From NCBI GenBank assembly GCA_021732485.1, contig JAKFUV010000005.1, positions 1 to 64,000 on the forward strand: a DNA stretch of 64,000 bases, in the 5' to 3' direction. How positions within the stretch are numbered: position 1 is the first letter of the stretch; the number at the start of each line of letters is the position of its first letter. A program made the position numbers and the translations under genes. This DNA is from Hyphomicrobium sp. (lineage in GTDB: Bacteria > Pseudomonadota > Alphaproteobacteria > Rhizobiales > Hyphomicrobiaceae). The notes under the pieces were generated by a model. The model was not told the DNA's origin. It made no database searches and saw nothing but the letters and a program-made list of their open reading frames with translations. Shown here in pieces: positions 27,644-37,411 of this stretch.

Positions 27644-29733
27644 GATAGCGTTCCGACCGCCTGAACCTGTGTGCCACGACTGATTTCAAGATGAGACAGG
27701 ACTGGCAAAGTTGGAAACAGACGCTCTGTGACCATGCGAACATATGGCCGCGTGTCGGCTGCGGCTACGATCACGAACTGCTGGCCCTCTTCCAGCAGTG
27801 GTTTGACGACCGTATTCACGTCGGTGCCAAACTGTTCGATCAATCGCGGATCGATGTCGAATTCATAGATCTCGCCTTTGGCATCGCGCTTCAGCGCCTG
27901 ATGAAATGCGACCTCCCACCGATTTCCCAAACGCACGATTCGCAGTACGCCGTTGTCGGTCAAATCCCCGCAAATCTGCGGAGCAAGCCGCATACGTACA
28001 TGCTCGGCAATCTGCTCAGCTTTACGCGCGAATGGCGCGATCTCGGCAATGGCTTCGAGAATGAGATGAAGGTTGCGTATCGAAATCCGCTCGGCGAGCA
28101 GAACTTTCAGAACGCCTTGCAATCCAGAGTGCGAAATATTGCTCGGACAGATCTCGTCGAGCAAGCGCCGGTATTCAGGATCGAGGCGGTCCAATAACTG
28201 ACGAAGATCTTTGTAAGACAGCAACTGCGCCAAGCTGTTCCTGATGATTTCAGCAAGATGCGTCAGCAGGACGGAGTTATTGTCGATCGGTACGAAGCCG
28301 TCGCGCCGCAGCGTACTGGCAAAAATTTCTGGCACCCAAACGGCCTTCATGCCGAATGAGGGCTCTCGTGTTTCATCACAAGGCGCGTCGGGTTTCGGTC
28401 CATCACCAACGACGACCAACACGTCGCCGAGGCGAAGATCGGCGGCCGCGACGACCGTACCATGAATCTTGATCTGGTACGATTTCGTCGCAATCGCCAA
28501 ATCTTCGGTGAGCTTGATTTCGGGCACAACGAAACCATACTGCTTGGCGAACTTGCGCCGCATTTTCGAGACACGCAGCCCAAGGTCGCCGTTGGATTTC
28601 ATCAGCACGCTAGAGATCTGCTTGCCAAAGCAGAGTTCAATTTCCGTGGTCTTTAATTGCTCTTTAATCGACAATTTTGACTGCTCGTCGAGCGTCAGCG
28701 CCTCGCCCTTCAATTGCTTTTCAGCGGCCAGCCTAGCGGCCTCAGCGTTCTGTCGAGGGATCGCAAGACCGACGAACATCAATCCGCCGGCGATGATGGC
28801 AAACGGCAAGAACGGCAATCCCGGCGCAATGGCCAGCACGCCCATGACCGCTGCTGCGAGCAGCAAGGCTCGCGGATAATAGCTGAATTGGCTGATGATG
28901 ACTTTTTCAGCCGAGCCACGCGTCCCGCCCTTCGATACAAGCAGGCCTGCAGACAGCGCGACGATCAAAGCCGGAATTTGAGTGACAAGGCCGTCGCCGA
29001 CCGACAATTTCGTAAAAATGTCGACCGCTTGCGACAACGGCAAGTCGTGGCGCGTAACTCCGATCAGAATTCCGCCAAATACATTGATGGCAGTGATGAT
29101 CAATCCCGCGATTGCATCGCCGCGAACGAACTTCGATGCCCCGTCCATCGCGCCGAAAAATTGGCTCTCTTCCTCAATGTCCCGGCGACGGCGCACAGCT
29201 TCGCGCTCGTTGATCACGCCCGCGGACAAGTCGGCGTCGATGGCCATTTGTTTGCCTGGCATCGAATCCAGCGTGAATCGCGCGCCGACTTCGGCAATTC
29301 TCGTGGCACCCTTCGTGATCACCATGAAATTCACGGTCAGAAGGATGAAGAAAACGATGACGCCGATGACGAAATCGCCGCCCATGATGAAATTTGCGAA
29401 GCCAGCGATGACGTTTCCGGCAGCATGGGGGCCATCGGCGCCGTGCGATAGAATGAGCCGGGTCGTGGCCACATTCAGCGCCAGCCGAAGCAACGTTGCG
29501 ATGAGAAGAATGGTAGGAAACGACGAAAATTCTAGCGGCTTGTTGATCCAAAGCGCGACCATTAGAATCAAGACGGAAAAGGCGATCGAGATGGCCAAGC
29601 CGATATCGATGAAGATTGGCGGCAGCGGCAGAAACAGCACCGCCAGTATCAACACAACCGCGACGGCGAGGCTGATATCTTGACGAATGGCCATGCCGTC
29701 AACGTCAAGATCGGCGGTTTTTTCAGCGGCCAT
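27640..29733 (-). CDS. flhA: Flagellar export gate protein FlhA
   Basis: FlhA of 697 residues. Eight membrane helices occupy about 1-320, with the conserved FHIPED-equivalent cytosolic loop region [20 protein letters not shown] and [26 protein letters not shown] large cytosolic domain then docks export substrates and chaperones. The ATG at 29733 has GAGG eight bases upstream, so it is preferred over a TTG at 29751. It follows fliQ in the export gate block. Confidence 0.97.
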   Translation of the reverse strand: MAAEKTADLDVDGMAIRQDISLAVAVVLILAVLFLPLPPIFIDIGLAISIAFSVLILMVALWINKPLEFSSFPTILLIATLLRLALNVATTRLILSHGADGPHAAGNVIAGFANFIMGGDFVIGVIVFFILLTVNFMVITKGATRIAEVGARFTLDSMPGKQMAIDADLSAGVINEREAVRRRRDIEEESQFFGAMDGASKFVRGDAIAGLIITAINVFGGILIGVTRHDLPLSQAVDIFTKLSVGDGLVTQIPALIVALSAGLLVSKGGTRGSAEKVIISQFSYYPRALLLAAAVMGVLAIAPGLPFLPFAIIAGGLMFVGLAIPRQNAEAARLAAEKQLKGEALTLDEQSKLSIKEQLKTTEIELCFGKQISSVLMKSNGDLGLRVSKMRRKFAKQYGFVVPEIKLTEDLAIATKSYQIKIHGTVVAAADLRLGDVLVVVGDGPKPDAPCDETREPSFGMKAVWVPEIFASTLRRDGFVPIDNNSVLLTHLAEIIRNSLAQLLSYKDLRQLLDRLDPEYRRLLDEICPSNISHSGLQGVLKVLLAERISIRNLHLILEAIAEIAPFARKAEQIAEHVRMRLAPQICGDLTDNGVLRIVRLGNRWEVAFHQALKRDAKGEIYEFDIDPRLIEQFGTDVNTVVKPLLEEGQQFVIVAAADTRPYVRMVTERLFPTLPVLSHLEISRGTQVQAVGTLS

Positions 29734-29816
29734 CGACGAAACCTCAAGCAATTGAAGTTCGCAGTCTGCCTTGTTAAACTTGCGCGAAGTTTCTCATGGC
29801 TCGCGCCGTCGGCGAA

Positions 29817-30086
29817 TTACTTGAAGCCAGTTCCAATAAGCGCGTACACCTGCTCGGTGAAAACGAACAAAACGTTTCCGACGTATGAGCCCGATAGGGC
29901 AGCAACACCAACGCCGACGAGCATTTTCGGCACAAAGGTCAAGGTCATTTCTTGAACCTGCGTCAACGCTTGCAATATGGCGATGACAATACCGACGACC
30001 ATTGCCGACACGACAACCGGCCCCGACGCGATCATGGTCACCCAAATCGCCTGCTGTAGAAGATCGAGCGCGCCGCTTTGTGTCAT
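29817..30086 (-). CDS. fliQ: Flagellar export gate protein FliQ
   Basis: FliQ, 89 residues, has two membrane helices (about 15-40 and 50-75) and the family ALTQVQEMTLTFVPK loop between them. It forms the export pore with FliP and FliR. The start codon shares a base with the flgD stop (TGATG). Confidence 0.95.
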   Translation of the reverse strand: MTQSGALDLLQQAIWVTMIASGPVVVSAMVVGIVIAILQALTQVQEMTLTFVPKMLVGVGVAALSGSYVGNVLFVFTEQVYALIGTGFK

Positions 30087-30496
30087 CAGCTTGCTATTGA
30101 TACGCCAGCGCCGAGTTCAACGTCCCGGCCGTCGCTCAAACGTGCGGTCGCTCCGCTTGAATCAATTCGCACAGAAGCGACCTGCCCGGTTATCGTGCCG
30201 TCAGCGGACGTTATGGTTCTTCCGACGACGCCGTTCGCCTGGGCGATATTGGAAATAACCAGCAGCTGGTCGAGCTTCGCATTCTGTTTCATTGCCTGTT
30301 CGACGTTTGAAAAGGCAGCGAGCTGCGATACATATTCCGTTGAGTCTAAAGGCTTCAAAGGGTCTTGATTTTTCATCTGCGCCAGAAGCAGCTGAAGAAA
30401 AGCATTATAGTCGAGCGACGGGCCTGTGGCGGTTGTCGCTGTTGCAGCTTTCGTGGCTGTCCCCGTTGCGAGGGCTGTGGCATCGATCGACGTCAT
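30086..30496 (-). CDS. flgD: Short-form hook scaffolding protein FlgD
   Basis: FlgD, 136 residues. The N-terminal hook-capping motif is clear: DYNAFLQLLLAQMKNQDPLKPLDSTEYVSQLAAFSNVEQ. The C-terminal Tudor and FnIII-like domains of the enterobacterial protein (about 230 residues) are reduced to about 60 residues, the short form seen in other Hyphomicrobiales. It caps the growing hook. Its start overlaps the flbT stop by four bases. Confidence 0.93.
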   Translation of the reverse strand: MTSIDATALATGTATKAATATTATGPSLDYNAFLQLLLAQMKNQDPLKPLDSTEYVSQLAAFSNVEQAMKQNAKLDQLLVISNIAQANGVVGRTITSADGTITGQVASVRIDSSGATARLSDGRDVELGAGVSIAS

Positions 30497-30921
30497 GCGA
30501 CCTCCTTGGCTGGTTCGTGGTCATGGCCGCTTCCGGCCAAAATTCTTTGCTCGATCGGAAGCAGAAGCCGAAGTTTTTTGAGCACCTCCAGCGGTCGCTC
30601 GGCTTCAAGACATATCGACGCTTCCCGGAGGCCGGCGAGCAAGTCTTTGTCGGATAGAGTCGCCATCAATGTCTCAAGCGACGCTTTTGCGAGATCGCGC
30701 GCCTGCAGATAAAGTGGTGGGTCGATCAGCATGGTCTGGACCATGAAATAAAGCTGGCGGAGCGGCGTATGGGTGTCTTCCGCTTTGATGACGTGTTGCT
30801 CAAGAAGAAATGTGACGTCATTCAGCAATTCAATGGCGACTTTTCTATCAACGCGCAGCACCGCGCCATTGACAAAGATTTTTTCCCCGCTTCGCAGCGT
30901 GATGCGCAGCCCGCCGCTCAT
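30493..30921 (-). CDS. flbT: Flagellin translation regulator FlbT
   Basis: FlbT, 142 residues. LRSGEKIFVNGAVLRVDRK and FLLEQHVI are characteristic of the family. In Caulobacter FlbT binds the 5' leader of flagellin mRNA and represses it until the hook is complete. The likely target here is the flagellin at 44451-45386. The ATG at 30921 has GGAGG seven bases upstream and overlaps the flaF stop; a GTG at 30924 is possible. Confidence 0.94.
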   Translation of the reverse strand: MSGGLRITLRSGEKIFVNGAVLRVDRKVAIELLNDVTFLLEQHVIKAEDTHTPLRQLYFMVQTMLIDPPLYLQARDLAKASLETLMATLSDKDLLAGLREASICLEAERPLEVLKKLRLLLPIEQRILAGSGHDHEPAKEVA

Positions 30922-31265
30922 CACAATCCCTCCGAAATCAGCTGTGTCACGTCGATCAATCCCTTGAAGTTTTCGGACTTTCCATTCGAAATGGCGTCCG
31001 ATTCCTTAAGCAACCACAACCCGACGGATATCAAGCTGGCTCGAACGTCCGGCGGCAACGCATTTTCCGCTTTCATCAAATCGTCAATGAAGAAACTCCA
31101 AAGCCGATTGACGAAAAAAAGGGCATCGATCGCTTCTCTCGTATCGCTGCCCCGCTGTTCGGCCAGCTTTAATAGCGAGATCGAGTGCGCGAGAGCCAAT
31201 TGCTCATCAGTCCTTTGCGCCTGACCGCCATCGGAAATTACGTCCTGATATTGAAATTTATACAT
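30921..31265 (-). CDS. flaF: Flagellin synthesis regulator FlaF
   Basis: FlaF, 114 residues, helical, with AHSISLLKLAEQRGSDTREAIDAL and LWSFFIDDLMKAENALP. FlaF binds flagellin and works with FlbT to match flagellin production to assembly. The frame opens at 31307, but the ATG at 31265 (MYKFQYQDV) fits the family. Confidence 0.93.
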   Translation of the reverse strand: MYKFQYQDVISDGGQAQRTDEQLALAHSISLLKLAEQRGSDTREAIDALFFVNRLWSFFIDDLMKAENALPPDVRASLISVGLWLLKESDAISNGKSENFKGLIDVTQLISEGL

Positions 31266-31314
31266 GACCTCGCCTGCGCCTTGGTTTCTGTTATCTGGAC
31301 ATCGCAAAACGCAA

Positions 31315-32367
31315 TTAGATGAAGTCGAGCAAGCTCAGCCGATAAATACGGCTTGTGAGCGCATAGGCTGTTTCCATTTGGGTCATCAGCGACGACAAGC
31401 GAACGGACACCTCCGCCGGATCAACGCCTTCAAAGCCTTCGATGGCGAGATCCAGCAAAGATCGTTGCAGCTCTATTTGCTCACTCGACGCCGACACCCG
31501 TTCCTGAGTCACGCCAATTTGCGATTGCACGGTGGTGATGCCTTGAACGGCAGTTCCAACCAGTTGAAGCGCCTTATCGATGACAACTTGTTTCGTCGTT
31601 GCATTCAAATTTTCAAAGCCGGAATCGGACACAAGAGCGAGCGCCGACGCTAGCGCGCGAAAGGCGTCGCTATTGGCTGTCACCGACGTTTCCAAAAGTT
31701 CAGTGCGTGAAATTCTGTTGCGAACAGCCTTGTCAGATGCCTCCGACCAGGAACCCGCCCAGTTTGCGTCGGAAAACTCCGCCGGATAGGCATTGTCGAC
31801 AAAGTCCTGCATATCCGCAGCCGAAATTAAAGCCACGGCTGGATCGGATTGAGATATTCCGAATTTCGCCAAGAAGGCATCAGCGACGGCTTGACGGCTC
31901 GCCGGTGGCGTCTGGGAGAAATAGTTTTGCAAGGGCCGCACATCGGAGTTTATGCCAGAAAAAATGTACTGGCCATCCAACGACGTATTCAGTGTGTCGA
32001 TGAGAGCGTTGAGCCCTGATCGCGCTTCTTGAACGATCGTTTCCGGCGAGGCTGAATTTGAGTGCGCGCGCACCAATGCCGCAGTGATCGACTGCGTCGT
32101 ATCCGAAATGGCTTGTAGACCGAGCTGCGTCGCGTTGAGGCGCGTTCGCACGATCGCATTCGAATCCAAGACGGTTTGATATTGCAGTGCTTCGTGGCGC
32201 AACGACACGACTTTGCCGGCCGCCGCCCCAAGCGTCTTGCCGCCGTCGGCGTGCCGCCCGCTCGTTAGCTCTTTTTGCGCGTCAACGATTTTTCCCTGCA
32301 GCCGGGAAATTGACTGCCGAACATCATTCGAGATCGACGACGTGGAAATGAAGGCTGGTCCGATCAT
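31315..32367 (-). CDS. flgL: Hook-filament junction protein FlgL
   Basis: FlgL (HAP3), 350 residues. It has a flagellin-like N-terminal helix region (TSSISNDVRQSISRLQGKIVDAQKELTSG) and a C-terminal helix ending TQMETAYALTSRIYRLSLLDFI. The middle is variable. It joins the hook to the filament. The gene lies five bases from flgK and upstream of flaF-flbT. Confidence 0.93.
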   Translation of the reverse strand: MIGPAFISTSSISNDVRQSISRLQGKIVDAQKELTSGRHADGGKTLGAAAGKVVSLRHEALQYQTVLDSNAIVRTRLNATQLGLQAISDTTQSITAALVRAHSNSASPETIVQEARSGLNALIDTLNTSLDGQYIFSGINSDVRPLQNYFSQTPPASRQAVADAFLAKFGISQSDPAVALISAADMQDFVDNAYPAEFSDANWAGSWSEASDKAVRNRISRTELLETSVTANSDAFRALASALALVSDSGFENLNATTKQVVIDKALQLVGTAVQGITTVQSQIGVTQERVSASSEQIELQRSLLDLAIEGFEGVDPAEVSVRLSSLMTQMETAYALTSRIYRLSLLDFI

Positions 32368-32372
32368 GCGAT

Positions 32373-33851
32373 CTATCTCACACTACCAATCAGCGCTTCG
32401 AGCATTCCGTCAATGGCTGTGATAAGACGCGATGAGGCTTGATAGCTGCGCTCGAGCTCCAGCATCTTCGCCATTTCTTCATCAAGGCTTATGCCGGTAT
32501 CTTTCGACAAAGCCGCCGCCGCTCTATCGGCAACAGCCGTTCGATGTTCAGATTCATCATTTGACGATTGGCGGAGTGTTTGAAGCCACGACACCGAGGA
32601 TGAAGCAAAATTGACGAGCGACCCCGATGTTTCGGCATCGGCACGTGGATCGTACGATCGCGTGGCAGCGACTTGGTCGATCAGATCTTGAATGCGGTTA
32701 TCGTAGGCCGCCTCGCCCGTCGCGTTGTAGAGGTACGAGGGATTTCCAGGGTTCGAGATTCCGCCGTCGCGCAATCGCGTCGCAAGTCCGCCCTGTGTTG
32801 GGTCAACGTTCGGGTTGAGCCTGATCTGACCGGCCAGTCCGGCGACCATCGATCCTGTCGCTGGAACCGCAGGCCCACCGGGATAAGTGAACAAGCCGGC
32901 AGCGGCAGGGAGCGTTGGCGTCGCCGATTGGTCACGCTCAGCAAACGCCTCAATCAGACCGCGAGCGATCTCGTCGAGCTGCGCCTCGAAGCGCGGAACC
33001 AGTTCATCGCGCACGGCAACCAGCCCGGCGATGCGCCCCGTGCTAATCGCCATGATTTGCGGCGTGCCGACAACCGGGACGCCATCAACGTATACAGATG
33101 CTCCTGGCAATCCACTTGCAAGAAAACCAGAAGGCGCAAATGTGACCGCACGCGCCACGGTATCGAACATCGTGACGTTGCTGTCCGTGTAAATTGCCAG
33201 ATCACCATCAGCTCTCGCGACGGTACGAATGCCGATGTTGCTGGACAGCTCCTTCAAGATTCCATCGCGCGCGTCCAAGGCATCAGTCACGTCGCGCCCA
33301 GATCGCGTACCGCTCACGACGTCCTTGTTGACGGATTCGAACTTTGACAACAGGACATTGACGCGATCGACGGATGCAGCAATGTCGGCATCGGCTTCGA
33401 CGCGAACTCGCATGACCGTCGCAGAAGCTGCATTCAAGGAATTTGCGACATCTTTGGCGGCATAGACGGCCGACAGAGCGACAGAGGCGTTCGAAGGACT
33501 GGCTGAGTAGCGCTGCAATGCGGCTGACAACTTACCGATCAACGCAGCAGGCGACCGCTCGACATCGGTGTCCCCAACCGTGGCATTAAGCTGATCGAGC
33601 GCCTGCGAAATGGCGATGTGCGATTGCGCCTCCGCGCTCGACGTCAAGACCTTGCTCAACAACAGCGCGTCGTATGAGCGGTCGATCCGCGCGACCCGCA
33701 CCGATGATCCCGGACCAGTGACGACGGCTGCGGATTTGCGTGTCGCGTCGGCGTCACCGGTCCGTCCAACGTTGCGGGAAATCACGGCCATCTGTTCGGC
33801 AGTCGCCGCTAGGCTTGATCTCGCAACGTCTAAACCGATTGAGAGTGCCAT
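32373..33851 (-). CDS. flgK: Hook-filament junction protein FlgK
   Basis: FlgK (HAP1), 492 residues. The N-terminus MALSIGLDVARSSLAATAEQMAVISRNVG and the C-terminal DEEMAKMLELERSYQASSRLITAIDGMLEALI are the paired helical ends of this rod/hook-type protein. Domain length is normal. It is transcribed with flgE upstream and flgL downstream. It is exported by the flagellar apparatus with the help of FlgN. Confidence 0.94.
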   Translation of the reverse strand: MALSIGLDVARSSLAATAEQMAVISRNVGRTGDADATRKSAAVVTGPGSSVRVARIDRSYDALLLSKVLTSSAEAQSHIAISQALDQLNATVGDTDVERSPAALIGKLSAALQRYSASPSNASVALSAVYAAKDVANSLNAASATVMRVRVEADADIAASVDRVNVLLSKFESVNKDVVSGTRSGRDVTDALDARDGILKELSSNIGIRTVARADGDLAIYTDSNVTMFDTVARAVTFAPSGFLASGLPGASVYVDGVPVVGTPQIMAISTGRIAGLVAVRDELVPRFEAQLDEIARGLIEAFAERDQSATPTLPAAAGLFTYPGGPAVPATGSMVAGLAGQIRLNPNVDPTQGGLATRLRDGGISNPGNPSYLYNATGEAAYDNRIQDLIDQVAATRSYDPRADAETSGSLVNFASSSVSWLQTLRQSSNDESEHRTAVADRAAAALSKDTGISLDEEMAKMLELERSYQASSRLITAIDGMLEALIGSVR

Positions 33852-33881
33852 CAGACAGACCCTTCACGCAAAATCACGACC

Positions 33882-35141
33882 CTAGCGCTTCAGGTTGACG
33901 AGCACGTCCATGAGTTCAGCGCCCGTCTGGAACACTTTCGAATTTGCGGTGTAGCTGCGCTGCGCCTCGACCATCGTCGTCAGTTCTGTTGCCAAATCGA
34001 CCGTCGGCCGCTCGAGCGCACCAGACACAAGGCTACCGAGTGATGCGGCGCCAGCGACGCCGATCTGCATGTCACCTGAATCATTGTTCGGAATAAACAC
34101 GTTGCCGCTCAGCAATGTCAGATTATTTGGACTCGTAACATTGGCGAGAGGAATTTTGTAGGCATCAACGCGCACACCGTTCTCGTAGACCGCCGACACA
34201 ATACCATCCGACGAGATGTCGAGACGCTCGACCTTCGCCGGGCTGTTGCCATTCACCTCGGCGGCTTGGACGATATAGTCGGCCGCCAATTGCGTCGATC
34301 GCGTGAAGTCGATTTGCATCGTCGACCCGTTCGGAATGTTGATCGACACTGACGACGAACTGGACGACGCGAGTTGCCCGCTTGTGCCATCAAACGACAA
34401 CGACGTCGTAGCCATCGGGCCCGCTGAATAAGGGAAACCGCCAGTGCTTGACGCCTGCGAGTTGTTGTAGACGGAGACCTCCCACGTATTGGCAGCGGTC
34501 TTCGCGGTGTAAACGTCGACCACGACGCGCTCACCAAGACTGTCGTATGTCACCATCGAAGTCTTGCCGATATACTCGGCACCAGCAGCGTTGGTCGACG
34601 GTAGATCAGCAGCCAGAGTTGCAGTCGCTGTCGACGGCAAATTGACTTGCAGCTTTGCCTGAGTGGATGCCGCCGCACGAAGACCAAGATTTGCGGTGCC
34701 AACAACTTCGAGCCCTGCCGCGCTATTGACGATAGACGATAAGTTTCCAGACAGAAGATTGTACCCCAGCAGTTTAAAGCCGCCAGCGTTGACGAGCTCT
34801 CCAGCACTGTTTGGCACGAAACTGCCAGCACGCGTTAGATACGGAACTTCCGTTGCTCCGCGAACGAGCATGAACCCGTTACCCTTGATCGCCAGGTCGG
34901 TCGCCGACCGCGTATAGGCTAACTCGCCCTGCTCCTCGACATTCCGGCGAACATGCGTCTCGACCGAGCCAGGCTGATATTGCACGACGCGCGCCTCGGG
35001 AACCAACGTGGAAAACTCCGCCGTCGCGCGTCGATATCCGGTCGTATTGATGTTTGCGATGTTGTCGGCGACGGTCCCCATACGGTCAGCCTGCGCAGAC
35101 ATACCCGACACGCTCGTCGTCATAATTCCGTACAGACCCAT
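33882..35141 (-). CDS. flgE: Hook protein FlgE
   Basis: FlgE, 419 residues, the hook subunit. The N-terminus MGLYGIMTTSVSGMSAQADRMGTVADNIANINTTGYRRA is diagnostic and fixes the start at 35141. The C-terminus ends DLATELTTMVEAQRSYTANSKVFQTGAELMDVLV. The ribosome site GAGAGAGG is six bases upstream. The first 56 bases lie inside the 3' end of ftcR, so translation of the two is likely linked. Confidence 0.96.
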   Translation of the reverse strand: MGLYGIMTTSVSGMSAQADRMGTVADNIANINTTGYRRATAEFSTLVPEARVVQYQPGSVETHVRRNVEEQGELAYTRSATDLAIKGNGFMLVRGATEVPYLTRAGSFVPNSAGELVNAGGFKLLGYNLLSGNLSSIVNSAAGLEVVGTANLGLRAAASTQAKLQVNLPSTATATLAADLPSTNAAGAEYIGKTSMVTYDSLGERVVVDVYTAKTAANTWEVSVYNNSQASSTGGFPYSAGPMATTSLSFDGTSGQLASSSSSSVSINIPNGSTMQIDFTRSTQLAADYIVQAAEVNGNSPAKVERLDISSDGIVSAVYENGVRVDAYKIPLANVTSPNNLTLLSGNVFIPNNDSGDMQIGVAGAASLGSLVSGALERPTVDLATELTTMVEAQRSYTANSKVFQTGAELMDVLVNLKR

Positions 35142-35910
35142 CGCCAGCCTCTCTCATCAAATCAGTGCTCGCCATCATGGAAACAGCACGGGCTTGCGCG
35201 AGGCTGGTGTCAGCTTCACAAAACTCACCGGCAGCGACAGCTGAATCAATAATGCGATAACCGAGGTAGCGCTGTGAATCGATCGGGTCATAGCCAAGCC
35301 GCTCTCTCAATCTCTTTCTCAGGCGGCTGATATGGCTCTCAATGACGTTCTCGTGGATGCCTTCGTTGAAAATCCCATACACGCGACTGAATATCTGCGA
35401 TTTGGTGACTCGAACATTCCGGCTGGTCACCAAGTATTCGAGTATGCGGCGCTCACGGCGCGGCAGTGACAGAACGACTCCACCGACGACCGGATCGCGG
35501 CCATCGAAAAAGGCGCGAATGCCGCTAATTTCGATTGATTGATCGACAGGGCGCAAGCGCCGCCCGATCGCGTTCATCCGGGCCAAAATCTCTCGGACAT
35601 GAAATGGCTTTGCAACGACGTCATCAACGCCAATCGAAAACAGCTCGAGCAATTCAGACAGCGCCTTGCCATCCAGCAGTCCAATCATTGGCGATCGAGA
35701 CCGCGTTCGGATTCGCGCAGGAATTGGCTTGCGATCGGCACCACCGCCAATAAGAAATCCCTCGACGGCGGCGACATCTAGATCGCACGACGATTCCAGC
35801 CAATCAGGAAGGTCGCCCATGACCATACCTGCGGCTGCCACGCCCTCACGCTCGAAGCAGGCCACATAGGCATCCGAAACGGATTGCCTATCATCAAGAA
35901 TCAAAAACAT
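35086..35910 (-). CDS. ftcR: FtcR/Rem-type flagellar transcription regulator
   Basis: A 274-residue OmpR-like regulator. Residues about 1-115 are a receiver fold in which the phosphoacceptor site appears as Glu50 (VAAVEGFLIG), as in Brucella FtcR and Sinorhizobium Rem. The winged helix at about 130-228 contains LPRRERRILEYLV and HENVIESHISRLRKRLRERLGYDPIDS. These relatives activate flagellar genes without known phosphorylation. The family normally ends near the LGYRI block; here about 45 extra residues follow and run into flgE. Upstream is the AT-rich region at 35911-36352. Confidence 0.9.
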   Translation of the reverse strand: MFLILDDRQSVSDAYVACFEREGVAAAGMVMGDLPDWLESSCDLDVAAVEGFLIGGGADRKPIPARIRTRSRSPMIGLLDGKALSELLELFSIGVDDVVAKPFHVREILARMNAIGRRLRPVDQSIEISGIRAFFDGRDPVVGGVVLSLPRRERRILEYLVTSRNVRVTKSQIFSRVYGIFNEGIHENVIESHISRLRKRLRERLGYDPIDSQRYLGYRIIDSAVAAGEFCEADTSLAQARAVSMMASTDLMREAGDGSVRNYDDERVGYVCAG

Positions 35911-36352
35911 TCGCTGCCCCCGCAGATTTCCGTCTGCAATGACAACTACATTGATTCACCGAAGATATTAACGACTTTTTTACGATTTTTGTATGCGTAA
36001 ACAATAACTTATATCATGCATCATGGGTCATTTATATGATGTGTGGCCAAGCCGTGTGGCGCGTGTTTGTTTCTCCATCCGCGCGCGAGGCGTCTGCGCT
36101 GCTATGTTTTGCAAACCGCTAAAAGTCGCTATTCCAATCGCACAATCATTTTACCAGACCGATGAATTTTTGAACTGTTTGCATTGGACGGTTTGAATTG
36201 TTTGCAATTTGAATGCTCAACGTGTGGTCTAGTTGAATCTCTATATCTTAAAGCATTGGCCAGACGTTTATTCAGCCACTGCCGATCGACGCAATAGCCT
36301 CACACGCCCAAGCTTGGTGCTATGGGACGACCAAATTGGAAGCGAACGAGCG
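35911..36352. promoter_or_regulatory. Divergent control region between ftcR and pilZ genes
   Basis: A 442-base gene-free stretch, clearly more AT-rich than the rest. It holds T-runs at 35975-35990, a CATCAT/ATGATG inverted repeat (36019-36024 and 36036-36041) within an ATATCAT-rich patch, and two 14-base direct repeats at 36172 and 36195. It must contain the promoters of ftcR (minus) and of the PilZ gene (plus). Which factor binds is not known. Confidence 0.6.
36172..36208. repeat. Two direct repeats GAAYTGTTTGCAWT, 23 bases apart
   Basis: GAACTGTTTGCATT (36172-36185) and GAATTGTTTGCAAT (36195-36208) agree at 12 of 14 positions. The 23-base period places them on about the same DNA face. They lie 145-180 bases before the PilZ start and 260-300 bases upstream of ftcR, a layout that fits an operator for a dimeric or cooperative regulator. 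Confidence 0.55.
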
Positions 36353-36763
36353 ATGTCCCGTCCTCCTTCATTTTTCGCGCATATCTCCGACGACGTCGAG
36401 GATCTAGTACCGATTGAGTCTGTCGATGGCACTGACCGCCGGACTTCGTCGCGCTCAATCGAGCTACACCCCTGCGCTGTCCAGAGTTCGAGCAGGTTCG
36501 CAGCGGCTACCATAACGAACCTATCGACGGAGGGCGCGGAACTGGAGTGGGCGGAGTGCTATCGGCCTAATCTCAACGAGACATTAACACTCAAACTTCT
36601 GGGAAAAATCAACATCGAAGCCCAAGTTGTTCGTGTTAACGGCAACCGGGTCGCTGTTCAATTCAGCCAAAAATTCGCGTCCCTGGACGATATCGTAATG
36701 AAAGAGCACCTCGGGCGCGACTTCTTTTGCGAAGCGTTGCGTCTCCAAAAGCTTTCGCAATAG
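36353..36763 (+). CDS. PilZ-domain c-di-GMP-binding protein
   Basis: A 136-residue soluble protein with a PilZ domain at about residues 28-115. RTSSR (Arg30, Arg34) is the RxxxR motif and NLSTEG (Asn56, Ser58, Gly61) the D/NxSxxG motif, so c-di-GMP binding is expected. The ATG at 36353 is preferred over an in-frame TTG at 36233. Lying within the flagellar cluster and divergent from ftcR, it may act as a c-di-GMP-controlled brake or switch on motility; that role is inferred from location. Confidence 0.78.
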   Translation: MSRPPSFFAHISDDVEDLVPIESVDGTDRRTSSRSIELHPCAVQSSSRFAAATITNLSTEGAELEWAECYRPNLNETLTLKLLGKINIEAQVVRVNGNRVAVQFSQKFASLDDIVMKEHLGRDFFCEALRLQKLSQ

Positions 36764-36855
36764 ATGCCGATCGCCAGCACCGCATCGCCGCAGCCAGCCC
36801 GCTGCAAGCCAGCTGTGCTTTGTACGCTAAAGTCATTGGATTTCAAAAAATCGAC

Positions 36856-37284
36856 ATGTTCAACCGCCGGCAGCCGAGGTCGAAACTCGCCTTCGAAAGC
36901 GTTTACGATACGTTGATCGAAGATATCGTCTCGGATACGAAGCGATCAGCTTTTCAACGCCATTTTGGGCTTGGTGTTCAAATTCCACTTCCAATCACTG
37001 ATGATGTTCGGGAGCGAACAAAGACCAGCCGACATAGCTACGAGCTTGATGAGAGCCAGCCACCGCTCGATGAGACAGCGATGCTGCTCGATCCGGGCAT
37101 TATCAGTCGCGCGCTCGGCATTTCCGCCGGGTTGCCGATTGAAGACGTTGCGGCGCTAAGGCGGGCGTTTTCGGCTCACAATCATCCAGATCTGGCGCCG
37201 GCCCACCTACAGAGCATCGCCACTCAGCGGATGATGCTCGCGAACAGACTCTTCGACGCTTATCGAAAGAGTAAAAAAAGTTAA
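36856..37284 (+). CDS. J-domain-like C-terminus, unknown function
   Basis: A 142-residue protein from ATG 36856. The C-terminal 40 residues (DVAALRRAFSAHNHPDLAP then MMLANRLFDAYRKSK) resemble helices II-III of a J-domain, with HPD present in NHPDLAP. The N-terminal part is unrecognised. The frame is open from 36727, overlapping the PilZ gene, but that part has no family-like sequence. It may recruit a DnaK-type chaperone; this is tentative. Confidence 0.55.
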   Translation: MFNRRQPRSKLAFESVYDTLIEDIVSDTKRSAFQRHFGLGVQIPLPITDDVRERTKTSRHSYELDESQPPLDETAMLLDPGIISRALGISAGLPIEDVAALRRAFSAHNHPDLAPAHLQSIATQRMMLANRLFDAYRKSKKS

Positions 37285-37411
37285 CACTTATTCGGTCAAG
37301 CAATTCTGATATTCGATAAAATTGCAGCAACGCAATTGAGTAAGGCTAGACCGTTGTGCGGTAGCTTGTGATCAGGGCTAGACACTACGATTGTTGATTG
37401 GGAATGGCGTT

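Noticed and set aside
37320..37337. AATTGC/GCAATT inverted repeat before the small plus-strand gene
   Set aside because: Arms of only six bases, no T-run, so not a terminator; may be chance in AT-rich DNA.
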